Positions 18,217-27,031 of a stretch of DNA of 64,000 bases are shown here, piece after piece. A program made the translations under genes and the position numbers. Position 1 is the first letter of the stretch, and every line of letters begins with the position of its first letter. The stretch is taken from the NCBI RefSeq assembly GCF_008365295.1, contig NZ_CP043505.1:1612001-1676000 (forward strand), read 5' to 3'. Source of the DNA: Agromyces intestinalis (GTDB lineage: Bacteria > Actinomycetota > Actinomycetes > Actinomycetales > Microbacteriaceae). The notes beneath the pieces are model-generated. The model was not told where the DNA came from. It was given only the letters and a program-made list of their open reading frames with translations, and did not search any database.

Positions 18217-18654
18217 ATGGACAACCTCGACCGCGCGATTCTCGACCTGCTGCGCCAGAACTCGCGCGCGGGGTACGGCGACATCGGCTCGTCGGTGGGA
18301 CTGAGCGCGTCGGCCGTGAAGCGACGGGTCGACAAGCTCGTCGGCGACGGGGTGATCCGTTCGTTCACGATCCAGGTCGATCCCGCGGTCGACGGCATGA
18401 GCACCGAGGCGTACGTCGAACTGTTCTGCCGGGGCACCGTCGCGCCCGAGGAACTGCGGCGCATCCTGCAGGACGTGCCCGAGGTGGTCTACGCCGGAAC
18501 CGTGACCGGCAGCGCCGACGCGATCGTGCAGATGCGCGCCCGCGACATCACCTCGCTCGAGGACGCGCTCGAGCGCGTGCGCATCGCGCCGAACGTCGAC
18601 CACACGCGCAGCGCGATCGTGCTGTCGCGACTCGTGAACCGCGACCGGGAGTGA
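18217..18654 (+). CDS. Lrp/AsnC-family regulator
   Basis: A 145-residue Lrp/AsnC protein: an N-terminal helix-turn-helix (LDRAILDLLRQNSRAGYGDI, then LSASAVKRRVDKLVGDGVI) followed by a RAM/AsnC ligand domain (VPEVVYAGTVTGSADAIVQM). Family members bind amino acids and control amino-acid metabolism. A second regulator gene (GntR) begins 7 bp after the stop codon, so the two are probably cotranscribed. No obvious amino-acid enzyme adjoins; the target is unknown. Confidence 0.9.
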   Translation: MDNLDRAILDLLRQNSRAGYGDIGSSVGLSASAVKRRVDKLVGDGVIRSFTIQVDPAVDGMSTEAYVELFCRGTVAPEELRRILQDVPEVVYAGTVTGSADAIVQMRARDITSLEDALERVRIAPNVDHTRSAIVLSRLVNRDRE

Positions 18655-18661
18655 GGCAGCC

Positions 18662-19024
18662 GTGAAGTTCGCGATCGACCCCGAATCGGATGCTCCGCCG
18701 TACGAGCAGCTTCGCGCGCAGGTGCTGGAGGCGGTGCGCGAGGGCCGGCTCGTGCCCGGCGAACGTCTGCCGACGGTGCGGGCCCTGGCCGACCAGCTGG
18801 GGCTGGCCGCGAACACCGTCGCACGCGCGTACCGCGAACTCGAGCACGACCACCTCATCGAGACCCGCGGGCGCGCGGGCAGTTTCGTCGCCGTGCACGG
18901 CGACCCCGCGCACCGGCGCGCACAGGAGGCCGCGGCTGAGTACGCCGCGCTCGTCCGACGCCTCGGCGTACCGATCGACGACGCCGTCGATCTCGTCGAG
19001 GCGGCACTGCGGATCGGCACCTGA
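18662..19024 (+). CDS. GntR-family regulator, YtrA type
   Basis: A 120-residue short GntR regulator: winged helix (PPYEQLRAQVLEAVREGRLV, LPTVRALADQLGLAANTVAR) with a helical C-terminal extension of about 45 residues, as in the YtrA subfamily. YtrA-type repressors usually govern ABC transporter operons, but none is adjacent. The GTG start is 7 bp downstream of the Lrp stop and has a GAGTGAGG ribosome-binding site overlapping that stop. The gene ends before palindrome B1. Confidence 0.87.
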   Translation: MKFAIDPESDAPPYEQLRAQVLEAVREGRLVPGERLPTVRALADQLGLAANTVARAYRELEHDHLIETRGRAGSFVAVHGDPAHRRAQEAAAEYAALVRRLGVPIDDAVDLVEAALRIGT

Positions 19025-19063
19025 GCTCCGCCGGGCGTCTCCCCTGCCGCGCGTCTCCCCTGC

Positions 19064-19153
19064 CGCTTCGCTCTGTCCAAGGTCGATTCGCGTCAATGCG
19101 GTACGCCTCCGCCGACCTCGGTCGCGCAAATCGACCTTGGACAGAGCGAAGCG
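19064..19153. repeat. Intergenic palindrome, family B, copy 1
   Basis: Perfect 25-bp arms (19064-19088 and 19129-19153) including CCAAGGTCGATT, extended a few bases with one mismatch, flank a loop of about 32-40 nt. It lies between the convergent ends of the GntR gene and the rimK-like gene. The inner arm word AAGGTCGATT is shared with the palindrome at 26.9 kb. Confidence 0.87.
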
Positions 19154-19177
19154 CCGGGAGAGGCCGGCGCCGAGGCG

Positions 19178-20368
19178 CTACTCGACCGGGATGGGCTGCT
19201 TCGGCAGGCGGCGCACCTTGGCACGACGCCGGCGCCGCTCGGGGATCATCGAGCGCATCTCCTCGAGCTTTCCGAAGCACAGCAGCCGGTCACCCGACTC
19301 GAGCAGCACGCCCTTGCGCGGGTTGGGGATGACGTTCGCACCCCGGTGCAGGGTGAGCACCGTGATGTCGCGCTCCCACAGGCCCGATTCGCCCAGCGTC
19401 TTGCCCACCAGGTCGGCGTTGGTGTGCACGAGCAGTTCGGCAACGCCGTACCCCGTCGAGACCGTGAGGCGCTGCCGTACATCGATCTCGGGGAACGCTA
19501 CCTGGTTGGCGATGTAGTCGATGATCGCGCCCGCGACGTCCAGCTTCGTCGCCGTCTCGATGCCCTGCAGCCCGGGCGAGGAGTTCACCTCCATGACGAG
19601 GGGACCCTCGTCGCCCTCCAGCATGTCGACGCCCGCGACCTTGAGCCCCATGATCTGCGCCGACCGCACCGCGGCCTGCTCGTACTCGGGCGTGAGCTCG
19701 ACCGGTTCGACGGTGCCGCCGCGGTGCACATTCGAGCGGAACTCGTCGCCGTTCGCGACCCGGCGCATCGCGGCGACCACGCGATCGCCGACGACCAGGG
19801 CACGGATGTCACGACCCCGGCTCTCGGCGATGAAGCGCTGGATCAGCACGTTCTGCTTCGTCGAGTGCAGGGTCTCGATGATCGCCTCGGCGACCTTCAC
19901 CTCGGGCGCGAGGATGACGCCGATGCCCTGCGTGCCCTCGAGCAGCTTGATGACGACGGGCGCGCCGCCGACCCGTTCGATCGCCGGCCGCAGGTCGGCG
20001 CGGTTGCGCACGAACGTCGTGGCCGGCATGCCGATGTTGTGCCGCGAGAGGATCTGCGTCGCGCGCAGCTTGTCGCGCGCGTTCGAGATGCCGTTCGCGG
20101 TGTTCGGCGTGTAGACGTCCATCTGCTCGAACTGGCGGACGACAGCGGTGCCGAAGTAGGTGATCGAGTTGCCGATGCGCGGCAGGATCGCGTCGTAGTC
20201 GCTGAGCCGGCGCCCGCGGTACTGCAGGTCGGGCTCGTCGGCCGACAGGTCGATGCCGAATCGCAGGGTGTTGAGGACCTTCACGTCGTGACCGCGCTGC
20301 TGCGCTGCAGTTCGGAAACGCTGGGTGGAGTACGCCTGGGGAGCGCGCGACAGGATCGCGAGTTTCAT
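19178..20368 (-). CDS. rimK: RimK-family alpha-L-glutamate ligase fused to an RCK_C (TrkA_C) domain
   Basis: A 396-residue protein. Residues 1-290 form a RimK ATP-grasp ligase: LRFGIDLSADEPDLQYRGRR and LPRIGNSITYFGTAVVRQFE are typical RimK N-terminal segments, VVIKLLEGTQGIGVILAP contributes to ATP binding, and VMEVNSSPGLQGIE is the metal-binding end. RimK adds Glu residues to the C-terminus of ribosomal protein S6. Residues about 310-380 (GYGVAELLVHTNADLVGKTL, KGVLLESGDRLLCFGKLEEM) match an RCK_C/TrkA_C ligand domain, absent from E. coli RimK. It is divergent, 17 bp apart, from a RimB-like protease gene. Confidence 0.9.
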   Translation of the reverse strand: MKLAILSRAPQAYSTQRFRTAAQQRGHDVKVLNTLRFGIDLSADEPDLQYRGRRLSDYDAILPRIGNSITYFGTAVVRQFEQMDVYTPNTANGISNARDKLRATQILSRHNIGMPATTFVRNRADLRPAIERVGGAPVVIKLLEGTQGIGVILAPEVKVAEAIIETLHSTKQNVLIQRFIAESRGRDIRALVVGDRVVAAMRRVANGDEFRSNVHRGGTVEPVELTPEYEQAAVRSAQIMGLKVAGVDMLEGDEGPLVMEVNSSPGLQGIETATKLDVAGAIIDYIANQVAFPEIDVRQRLTVSTGYGVAELLVHTNADLVGKTLGESGLWERDITVLTLHRGANVIPNPRKGVLLESGDRLLCFGKLEEMRSMIPERRRRRAKVRRLPKQPIPVE

Positions 20369-20385
20369 GGAGAGCCCCTGACAAG

Positions 20386-20877
20386 ATGGGTGGGATGACC
20401 GAGCCAGCCTATGCGAACACCGCCGTCGCCGGATGGCGCGAATGGGTGAGCCTGCCGGCCATCGGCGTGCCCTGGATCAAGGCGAAACTCGACACCGGCG
20501 CACGCACGTCCGCGATCCACGCGTTCGACGTGAAGGTGTACCGCCGGCGGGGCGCCGAGTGGGTGCGATTCAGTGTGCGTCCGTGGCAGGAGTCCGACGC
20601 CGACGCGGTCGTCGTCGAGTGCCCCGTGCACGACCGACGAACGGTGCGCAGTTCGTCGGGCCACGTGCAGCACCGCATCGTGGTGCTGATGGAGCTCGTG
20701 CTGCTCGGGCGCACCGTGCCGGTCGAGGTCACCCTGTCGAATCGCGACCAGATGGGGTTCCGCATGCTCATCGGGCGCGAGGCGCTGAAGCAGGGGTTCC
20801 TCGTCGACTCGGCGCGCTCGTTCGTGGGCGGCCGGGCGCCGAAGGCCATGCGCCGCCGCAACCGCGGGCGGATCTGA
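20386..20877 (+). CDS. RimB-like retropepsin-type protease (PF05618 family)
   Basis: A 163-residue protein of the family historically called ATP-dependent zinc protease, now recognised as retropepsin-like. KAKLDTGARTSAIHAFDVKV holds the aspartic-protease D-T-G motif and FRMLIGREALKQGFLVD the C-terminal signature. In Pseudomonas the RimB member is encoded with rimA and rimK and influences RimK activity; the divergent rimK here supports the same link. The start is 20386 (GGAG 11 nt upstream) or the in-frame ATG at 20395. The basic C-terminus (KAMRRRNRGRI) may bind RNA. Confidence 0.85.
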   Translation: MGGMTEPAYANTAVAGWREWVSLPAIGVPWIKAKLDTGARTSAIHAFDVKVYRRRGAEWVRFSVRPWQESDADAVVVECPVHDRRTVRSSSGHVQHRIVVLMELVLLGRTVPVEVTLSNRDQMGFRMLIGREALKQGFLVDSARSFVGGRAPKAMRRRNRGRI

Positions 20878-20915
20878 CGCGGCAGCGGGGCGCCCGCGCC
20901 GACCCGCACCCGGCT

Positions 20916-20938
20916 CTGCGCCAAGGAGCGTGGCGCAG
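20916..20938. terminator. Hairpin between convergent genes, family F copy 1
   Basis: CTGCGCCA (20916-20923) pairs perfectly with TGGCGCAG (20931-20938) around a 7-nt loop, between the 3' ends of the rimB-like gene and the ABC permease gene. No U-tract follows, as is common for actinobacterial terminators. CTGCGCCAC recurs in the palindrome at 54.65 kb. Confidence 0.65.
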
Positions 20939-20964
20939 CACAAGCGGCTGGTGGGGCGACCCGC

Positions 20965-22206
20965 TCACACCGCGCGCAACGCTTCGGTCGGCGGGAGCCG
21001 CGCCGAGCGCAGCGCCGGGTAGATGCCGGCCACGACACCGACGACCAGCGCCGCGACGGGGCCGCCGAGGATCACCTCGATCGGCAGTACGACGACGCTG
21101 CGGTTCACAGCGGCGTAGCCGGCGACGACGAGCGCTCCGATGCCGAGCCCCGCGACGCCGCCGATGAGCGCGAGGATCGCCGCCTCGGTGAGGAACTGGC
21201 TCGCGATCTGCCCGCTGCGGGCCCCCAGTGCCCGGCGCAGGCCGATCTCGCCGCGCCGTTCGAGTGCCGCGACCACCATCGTGTTCGCGATGCCGATGCC
21301 GCCGACCAGCAGGGCGATCGCGGCGAGCCCGATCGCGAGCGACGAGAGCGTCGCGTCGGCGATGGCGCGGGCGCCGACGAGTTCCGACAGCTTCGAGACG
21401 CCCAGGTACGGCGAGTACGGGTTCGCCGTGCGGGCGAGCATCGGGCGCACCGACTCGACGGCGCCGGGCAGGCTGCGCACGTAGATCGACTCGATGCGCG
21501 AGGTCTGGTCGGGGTCGATGAGCCGGGCGGGGTCGACCTCGTCGGCCGGCCAGCGGGCGTCGGCCCACTCGGCTCCGACGAACGCCATCGAATCGAGTTC
21601 GGCCGCGAGCCCGAGGGGTTCGAGCACCCCGATCACGACGTGCCACTCGCCGCCGATCCACACCCGCTGGCCGATCTCGGCGCCGAGCCGAGCCGCCGCG
21701 GTCGAGCCGAGCACGGTCGTCGGCAGCGAGGCGCTCGCTTCGTCGAACCACTCGCCGTCGGCGAGCGCACCATCGAGCGCGTCGAGCAGCCCGAGGTCGG
21801 CAGCCCGCACCCCGAGCCCGCCGGTCTGGGCCGCGGGCACGATCGACGTGCGGTACACGGCGGCGGCCGCGTCGATCCGCTCCACGACGCCGACGGCGGT
21901 GACTCCGTCGACGCGTTCGAGCATGCCCGGCGCGGTGGCCGGGATGCCGACGGGCTCGCCCTGCGGATCGCTGCCGGGTTGCACGACGAGCAGGTTCGCA
22001 CCCTGCCGGTCGAGTTCGGCGAGCAGCTGCGCGCGGTCGGATGCCGCGATGCCGGTGATCGCCGTCAGGGACGCGATGCCGATCGCGATGCCGAGCGCCG
22101 ACAGCGCGGTGCGCAGTGGCCGCGAACGCGGGCCGGCCACGGCGGTGCGCGCCAGCTCGAGCGCACTGAGGCGGCGACGCGGCGAGCGCGCCGGCACCCC
22201 GGTCAC
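20965..22206 (-). CDS. MacB/FtsX-type ABC transporter permease
   Basis: A 413-residue permease with one N-terminal membrane helix ([20 protein letters not shown]), a large extracytoplasmic MacB-like domain (about residues 60-275), and three C-terminal helices with the FtsX signature ([40 protein letters not shown]). MacB-type systems use mechanotransmission to expel substrates or peptides. It is the last gene of a four-gene minus-strand operon; its GTG start at 22206 overlaps the ATPase stop codon by 4 bp. The adaptor, ATPase and permease together form one exporter. Confidence 0.92.
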   Translation of the reverse strand: MTGVPARSPRRRLSALELARTAVAGPRSRPLRTALSALGIAIGIASLTAITGIAASDRAQLLAELDRQGANLLVVQPGSDPQGEPVGIPATAPGMLERVDGVTAVGVVERIDAAAAVYRTSIVPAAQTGGLGVRAADLGLLDALDGALADGEWFDEASASLPTTVLGSTAAARLGAEIGQRVWIGGEWHVVIGVLEPLGLAAELDSMAFVGAEWADARWPADEVDPARLIDPDQTSRIESIYVRSLPGAVESVRPMLARTANPYSPYLGVSKLSELVGARAIADATLSSLAIGLAAIALLVGGIGIANTMVVAALERRGEIGLRRALGARSGQIASQFLTEAAILALIGGVAGLGIGALVVAGYAAVNRSVVVLPIEVILGGPVAALVVGVVAGIYPALRSARLPPTEALRAV

Positions 22207-22892
22207 GACGCCACCCCTTGCCCGGCGACCACGCGCCCGTCGTGCAACCCGAGCCGGTGGTCGAGCGAGGCGGCGATCTGCTCATCGTGGGTGATCACGA
22301 CGACCGCGGCGCCGTCGGCGGCGGCACCGCGCAGCAGGTCGACGATGCCCGCGCCGGTCGTCGAGTCGAGCGCCCCCGTCGGCTCGTCGGCGAACAGCAC
22401 GTCGGGGCATCCGACCATCGCGCGCGCGATCGCGACGCGCTGCTGCTCACCGCCCGACAGCTCGCCCGGCCGATGGTGCAGGCGATGCCCCAGCCCGACG
22501 CGCTCGAGCGCCTCGCGCGCGCGACGCCGACGCTCGGCGAGGCCCACGCCCGCGTAGAGGAGGCCCGTCGCCACGTTGTCGAGCGCATCCACCGCGGGCA
22601 GCAGGAAGAACTGCTGGAACACGAACCCGAACCGCTCGGCGCGCAGCGCGGCACGCCCGGCGTCGTCGAGCCGACCGGTGTCGACGCCGCCGACGAACAC
22701 CTCGCCAGAGGTGGGCGTATCGAGGGTGCCCATGATCGAGAGCATCGTGGTCTTGCCCGACCCCGACGCGCCGACGACCGCCGTGAGCTCGCCCGCGTGC
22801 ACCTGCAGCGAGACATCCTGCAGCGCGTGGACGGGCGGATGGCCCGGGTAGGTCTTGCCCACCCCGCGCAGCTCGAGCACGGGGGCGGTCAC
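22203..22892 (-). CDS. ABC transporter ATP-binding protein (MacB/LolD type)
   Basis: A 229-residue ATPase with Walker A ([17 protein letters not shown]), Q-loop ([20 protein letters not shown]), ABC signature ([15 protein letters not shown]), Walker B ([14 protein letters not shown]) and H-loop ([14 protein letters not shown]). It energises the adjacent permease. The GTG start at 22892 overlaps the adaptor stop codon in a GTGA arrangement, indicating translational coupling; extending the frame upstream would overlap the adaptor gene extensively. Confidence 0.94.
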   Translation of the reverse strand: MTAPVLELRGVGKTYPGHPPVHALQDVSLQVHAGELTAVVGASGSGKTTMLSIMGTLDTPTSGEVFVGGVDTGRLDDAGRAALRAERFGFVFQQFFLLPAVDALDNVATGLLYAGVGLAERRRRAREALERVGLGHRLHHRPGELSGGEQQRVAIARAMVGCPDVLFADEPTGALDSTTGAGIVDLLRGAAADGAAVVVITHDEQIAASLDHRLGLHDGRVVAGQGVAS

Positions 22893-24064
22893 GATGCGAC
22901 CACCACCGCGTCGCCGGCCTCGAGCGGGTCGGCTCCCCCGCCTCCGCTCGACGTGATCTGCACGCGTGCGTCGGCGATGAGCCCGATCTCGACGGGGATC
23001 CGCACGACCTCGCCGTCGCGCAGCACATCGAGGGCGTAGCCGTCGTCGCCGTCGGCGACGAGCGCGGTCACCGGCACGACGAGGGCGTCGTCGACGGTCT
23101 GGTCGCCCAGCTTCAGGCGCACGGTCGATGGCCCGACCGCGGCGACGACCTGCTGGCCGTCGGGCGCCGTGAGGTCGACCACGGCCCGAGCGGGGGTGGC
23201 CTTCGCCGTGTCGTCGAGCGCCGGCACCGACGGCTCGACGGCCGCGACGGTGCCGGCGACCTCGGTGCCGTCCTTCAGCGTGACGGTCACCGGGGTGCCG
23301 GTGGCGATCTCGCGTTCCTGCGCGTCGGTCAGGTCGGCGTACCCGTGCAGCTCGGTCTTCGTGTATTCCAGCACCGCGCCGCCGTCGGGTTCGCCGAGGG
23401 TCTTCGCGAGCGAGTCGACGCGGATCGACGGGGCATCCACTGCGATCACCGCGCCGAGCGCGACCGAGCCGGTGCGCTCCACTCCCAGCGCCGCCTGCCA
23501 CGCCTTGACCGCGGCCGCCGTGTTCGCGGTGAACGTGTCATCGACGTCGAGGTCGAGCCCGGCCGTGAACCCGAGGTCGGCGAGGTTCTGCTCGAGTTGG
23601 CGCACGTCCGGCCCGTCGGTCACGCCGAGTTCGAGCGGACGCCAGAACGGCCTCGCCCCGCGGAACAGCACGATCGGCACGCCGTTCGCCTCGTAGAGCC
23701 GCCCGCCGATGCCGATCACCTCGCCCGCGACGGGCAGCGCGGTCACCATGCCCCAGCCGGCGCCCTGCAGCGGCATCGGGTCGCCGTAGCTCAGCGTTCC
23801 CGCCAGCAGCAGGCCGCTCGTGAGCGTTACGCGCTCGGCGGGTCGGGTCACGGGGCGATCGGATGCTCCGCCGGGCTCGCCGGACCCACCCGACCCGGGC
23901 TCGCCCGACGCACCGAACCCGCTGGGCGACACAGCCTGCATCCAGCCGACCAGGCCGGCGCCCGCGAGGCCGAGGATCACGGCGGTCGCGGCGAGCGCGA
24001 CGACGCGATGCCGGGTTCGCCGCGCCGGCGCCGCCGATTCCACCGGCTCGAACCGACGCGTCAT
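22889..24064 (-). CDS. Membrane-anchored exporter adaptor with peptidoglycan-binding domain
   Basis: A 391-residue protein with one N-terminal membrane helix (residues about 20-45), a Gly/Ser-rich linker, a PG_binding_1 domain ([26 protein letters not shown]; about 145-195) and a C-terminal beta-rich HlyD/MacA-like part ([40 protein letters not shown]). In Gram-positive MacB systems such adaptors sit outside the membrane and contact the permease; the PG domain would fix it to the wall. Its ATG overlaps the lipoprotein stop (ATGA) and its stop overlaps the ATPase GTG. Confidence 0.86.
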   Translation of the reverse strand: MTRRFEPVESAAPARRTRHRVVALAATAVILGLAGAGLVGWMQAVSPSGFGASGEPGSGGSGEPGGASDRPVTRPAERVTLTSGLLLAGTLSYGDPMPLQGAGWGMVTALPVAGEVIGIGGRLYEANGVPIVLFRGARPFWRPLELGVTDGPDVRQLEQNLADLGFTAGLDLDVDDTFTANTAAAVKAWQAALGVERTGSVALGAVIAVDAPSIRVDSLAKTLGEPDGGAVLEYTKTELHGYADLTDAQEREIATGTPVTVTLKDGTEVAGTVAAVEPSVPALDDTAKATPARAVVDLTAPDGQQVVAAVGPSTVRLKLGDQTVDDALVVPVTALVADGDDGYALDVLRDGEVVRIPVEIGLIADARVQITSSGGGGADPLEAGDAVVVAS

Positions 24065-24816
24065 CAGCGGCTCGCCCCCACGGTGACCATGAGCCCGTGG
24101 TCGGTGAGCTCGGGATAGTCCTCGAACACCCGCCCGAGGTCGCCGCCCGGGGCATCCGGGATCGCCTCCATCCGCACCGAGAGCGGCGCTTCGCTGTCGG
24201 CGAGATCGCTGCTGCAGGCGTCGAGGATGCTTCGCAGCGTGTCCTCGTCGACCGAGGCGGGCACGACCATCGAGCCCTGTTCGGGGTCGGGGAAGTCGGT
24301 GACACCCTGCTCGCGCGCGCACTCGGCGAACGCGAGCAGCAGTTCGGTCTGCGCGGCCGCGACCTCGGGATCGAGGTCGTCGTCGGGCGCCCCGAAATCG
24401 TTCGACGCCTGTTCGAAGTCGGGCACCTCGGCGAGGCAGTCGGCGTAGATCGGCTCGATCCCCCAGTCATCGGCGAAGTCGGCGGGGTCGTCGACGCTCT
24501 GGTAGACGGCGCCGTCGATCACCTCGAGGCTGACCTCGCCTCCCGGCTCGCCCTCGGGCGGTGCGACCGGCTCGGGGATCCCGTCGGCGTCGACCTCGAT
24601 CGGTACCTTCACCAGCACCCGCCCGTTCTCGGTCGTGCGGGTGTCGAGCCCGCCCGCCTGCAGGCAGGCGATGAAACGTTCGGTGGCGGCGTCGAGCCCC
24701 CGCGCGGTCGACTCGGGGGATGCCGCGGAGCACGCCGCGAGCAGGCTCACGCAGCCCGCGGCGAGCGCGGTCGCGGTGAGGGCTGCGACGGATCGAGTGT
24801 GGATGGAACGGGACAT
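24064..24816 (-). CDS. Secreted lipoprotein of the exporter operon
   Basis: A 250-residue lipoprotein: signal peptide with lipobox LLAAC near residue 27, then an acidic mature region with paired cysteines (FIACLQAGGLDTRT; FAECAREQGVTDFPDPEQG). The AECAREQGVxDFPDP pattern is shared with many uncharacterised actinobacterial lipoproteins encoded next to MacA/MacB genes. As first gene of the operon it may capture a ligand or protect the cell surface. GAGGAG lies 7 nt upstream of the ATG at 24816. The divergent gap of 125 bp separates it from the response regulator. Confidence 0.82.
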   Translation of the reverse strand: MSRSIHTRSVAALTATALAAGCVSLLAACSAASPESTARGLDAATERFIACLQAGGLDTRTTENGRVLVKVPIEVDADGIPEPVAPPEGEPGGEVSLEVIDGAVYQSVDDPADFADDWGIEPIYADCLAEVPDFEQASNDFGAPDDDLDPEVAAAQTELLLAFAECAREQGVTDFPDPEQGSMVVPASVDEDTLRSILDACSSDLADSEAPLSVRMEAIPDAPGGDLGRVFEDYPELTDHGLMVTVGASR

Positions 24817-24830
24817 GCCGGTCTCCTCAT

Positions 24831-24844
24831 GGTCGGTTTCGACC
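24831..24844. promoter_or_regulatory. Candidate response-regulator site
   Basis: GGTCGGTTTCGACC is a perfect 5-4-5 palindrome in the 125-bp gap between the exporter operon and the two-component genes, 15 bp upstream of the lipoprotein start. It may be an operator; a single small palindrome is weak evidence. Confidence 0.35.
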
Positions 24845-24941
24845 AGTTCTAGGCTCGGGGGCGTTGGGGCCGCGTCGCCGGCCGGCAAACGCGCGACAAA
24901 CGGGCTGCGGTGCACAATCGGGGTGGAGGAGCGGAGGTGTC

Positions 24942-25601
24942 ATGCGCGTGCTGATCGTGGAGGACGAGCGCGAGCTCGCCGAGACGCTCGCCGAGGGCCT
25001 GCGCCTCGACGGGTTCGGCGTCGGCGTCGTGCATGACGGTGCGGCCGCGCTGCAGCGCCTCTCCGACGGTGACTTCGACGTCGTGCTGCTCGACCGCGAT
25101 CTTCCCGTGCTGTCGGGCGACGCGGTGTGCCGCACGCTCGCGGCCCAGGGGCATCCGGCTCGCATCCTGATGCTCACCGCGGCCGGCGCGGTCGGCGACC
25201 GGGTGCGCGGACTCGACCTCGGCGCCGACGACTACCTGGCCAAGCCGTTCGCGTACGTCGAGCTGCTGGCCCGCATCCGCGCGCTCGGCCGACGGCGGGG
25301 GGATGCCCCGGCCGACGCCGTGCTCGAACGCGGCGGGGTGCGCCTCGACCCCGTGCGCCGCACGGCCGAACGCGACGGCCGCCCCGTGCGACTGACCCGG
25401 CGCGAACTCGCGGTGCTCGAGGCACTGCTGGCCGCTGACGGCGGCTACCTCACCCCGCAGCGCCTGCTCGGCCTCGCCTGGGACGAACCGGGCGATCACA
25501 CCGCCGCGACCGTGCGGCTCGCGGTGCACACCCTACGCAAGAAGCTGGGGCATCCGTGGCTGATCGACAACTCGCCCGGCCTCGGCTATCGGATCGAGTG
25601 A
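24942..25601 (+). CDS. OmpR-family response regulator
   Basis: A 219-residue regulator with a CheY-like receiver (phosphoacceptor Asp51 in VVLLDRDLPVLSG; acidic pocket VEDERE; conserved Thr and Lys in MLTAAG and YLAKPF) and an OmpR winged helix (PVRLTRRELAVLEALLAADG, TVRLAVHTLRKKLG). GGAGGTG precedes the ATG. The histidine kinase follows 2 bp after the stop codon. Orientation opposite to the exporter operon across a short gap suggests it controls that exporter, probably as an envelope-stress or antimicrobial-peptide response. Confidence 0.93.
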   Translation: MRVLIVEDERELAETLAEGLRLDGFGVGVVHDGAAALQRLSDGDFDVVLLDRDLPVLSGDAVCRTLAAQGHPARILMLTAAGAVGDRVRGLDLGADDYLAKPFAYVELLARIRALGRRRGDAPADAVLERGGVRLDPVRRTAERDGRPVRLTRRELAVLEALLAADGGYLTPQRLLGLAWDEPGDHTAATVRLAVHTLRKKLGHPWLIDNSPGLGYRIE

Positions 25602-25603
25602 CC

Positions 25604-26830
25604 ATGGACGACTCGAGACCCCTGCGCCGCCGGTGGAGCTTCCGCACCCGGCTCACCGTCACGATCGCAGCGATCTTCGTCGCTGCCGGCGTCGGCCTGC
25701 TCGCCGTGCAGTACCTGCTCGTGCAGAGCTTCTTCCGCGCGGCATCGAGCGCCACGATCTGCTCGGAGGTTCGAGGGCCGGATGCCTCTGGGCCGGCGAT
25801 GTCCACGAATTGCTACGTGATGACCGGCACCGGGCTCGGCGATGCGGATCATCCGCCCGGCGCCCAGATTCCTCGCGAGGCGCTCGAGGCCGCCTTCGAC
25901 GAGTACTCGGGCGCACTCTCGCAGGATGTGCTCGGGAGCCTGCTCGTGGCATCCGTCGTAGTGCTCGCCGTCTTCGCGATCATCGCCGTGCTGCTGGCCG
26001 GCTGGCTCGCCCGCCGCTCGCTGCGCCGCATCGCCGAGGTGACGGAGCTGACCCGGCGTATCACGACCGACGACCTCGACCGCAGGCTCGACCTGGCTGG
26101 GCCCGACGACGAGGTGAAGGAGCTCGGCGACACCATCGACGGCATGCTCGACCGGCTGCACACCGCATTCGAGGCGCAGGACCGCTTCGTCCAGAACGCG
26201 TCGCACGAGCTGCGCACCCCGCTCACGGTGACGCGCGCCGCACTCGAGATCCCGCTCGAACAGGGCCGGGTGCCCGCCGAGCTGCAGCCCGCCGTGCGTC
26301 GCGCGCTCGCGGCGAACGCGCACAGCGAGCGGCTCATCGGGTCGTTGCTGGTGCTCGCCCGTGGGCGGGGCCGCATCGACGAACGGGTGCCGGTCGAGCT
26401 CGGCACTCCGCTCGCGGCTGCGGTCGCCGAGGTCGCGGATGAGGCGGCGGCGCTCGGGGTCGAGGTGTCGTACGACGAGCCCGCCGCGGGCGCAACCGTC
26501 GACGGTGATGCGCAGCTGCTCGAGCTCGCCGCGCGCAACCTGCTCGACAACGCGGTGCGCTACAACGACGAACGCGGGGTCGTCATCGTGCGGATCGACG
26601 CCGAACGCCCCGGGTTCACCGTCGAGAACACCGGGCGCGAACTCGGCGACGCCGAGGTGGCCGCGCTCGGCGAGCCGTTCCACCGGGGTGAGGCGTCGCG
26701 GAGTGCCGACCGCGACGGGTACGGGCTCGGGCTGTCGATCGTGCGCGCCGTCGCGGCCGCGCACGGCGGCGAGTTGGTGCTCAGGCCGCGCCCCGGCGGC
26801 GGCCTGGTCGCCACCCTCTCCCTCCCCTAA
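25604..26830 (+). CDS. Sensor histidine kinase
   Basis: A 408-residue membrane kinase. Two transmembrane helices (about 18-42 and 113-135) bracket an extracytoplasmic sensor of about 70 residues with two cysteines (ATICSEVRG, STNCYVMTG). HAMP follows, then HisKA with His201 in FVQNASHELRTPLTV, and HATPase with N-box NLLDNAVRYND and G-box GYGLGLSIVRAVAAAHGGE. It is the partner of the upstream response regulator. The two sensor cysteines could form a disulphide. The start 2 bp after the regulator stop indicates one operon. Confidence 0.93.
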   Translation: MDDSRPLRRRWSFRTRLTVTIAAIFVAAGVGLLAVQYLLVQSFFRAASSATICSEVRGPDASGPAMSTNCYVMTGTGLGDADHPPGAQIPREALEAAFDEYSGALSQDVLGSLLVASVVVLAVFAIIAVLLAGWLARRSLRRIAEVTELTRRITTDDLDRRLDLAGPDDEVKELGDTIDGMLDRLHTAFEAQDRFVQNASHELRTPLTVTRAALEIPLEQGRVPAELQPAVRRALAANAHSERLIGSLLVLARGRGRIDERVPVELGTPLAAAVAEVADEAAALGVEVSYDEPAAGATVDGDAQLLELAARNLLDNAVRYNDERGVVIVRIDAERPGFTVENTGRELGDAEVAALGEPFHRGEASRSADRDGYGLGLSIVRAVAAAHGGELVLRPRPGGGLVATLSLP

Positions 26831-27031
26831 CCCCGCCCGCCCCCCCTCCCTCCCCCTCCCGTCCCTCCCCTCCCCCCGCTCCTCACGAACAAGGTCGATT
26901 TGTGCGAATGAGGGCGGCTTGCGCCATCCTCAGTCGCACAAATCGACCTTGTTCGCGCGTGGAGCGGGGGGCGGGAGGGGGGCGGAGGGGCGGGGGGGGC
27001 GGGGCGGGCGGGAGGGGGCGGGGCGGGGGGG
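26823..27031. repeat. Giant palindrome: family B core with C-rich and G-rich outer arms
   Basis: The core is a perfect 22-bp inverted repeat (26886-26907 and 26934-26955) containing AAGGTCGATTTGTGCGA around a 26-nt loop. Outside it, about 55 nt of C-runs on the left (26826-26880) face about 70 nt of G-runs on the right (26961-27031), so most of the 200-bp gap could fold into one hairpin; the G-rich strand also fits a G-quadruplex. It lies between the convergent ends of the kinase gene and putA. Confidence 0.85.
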
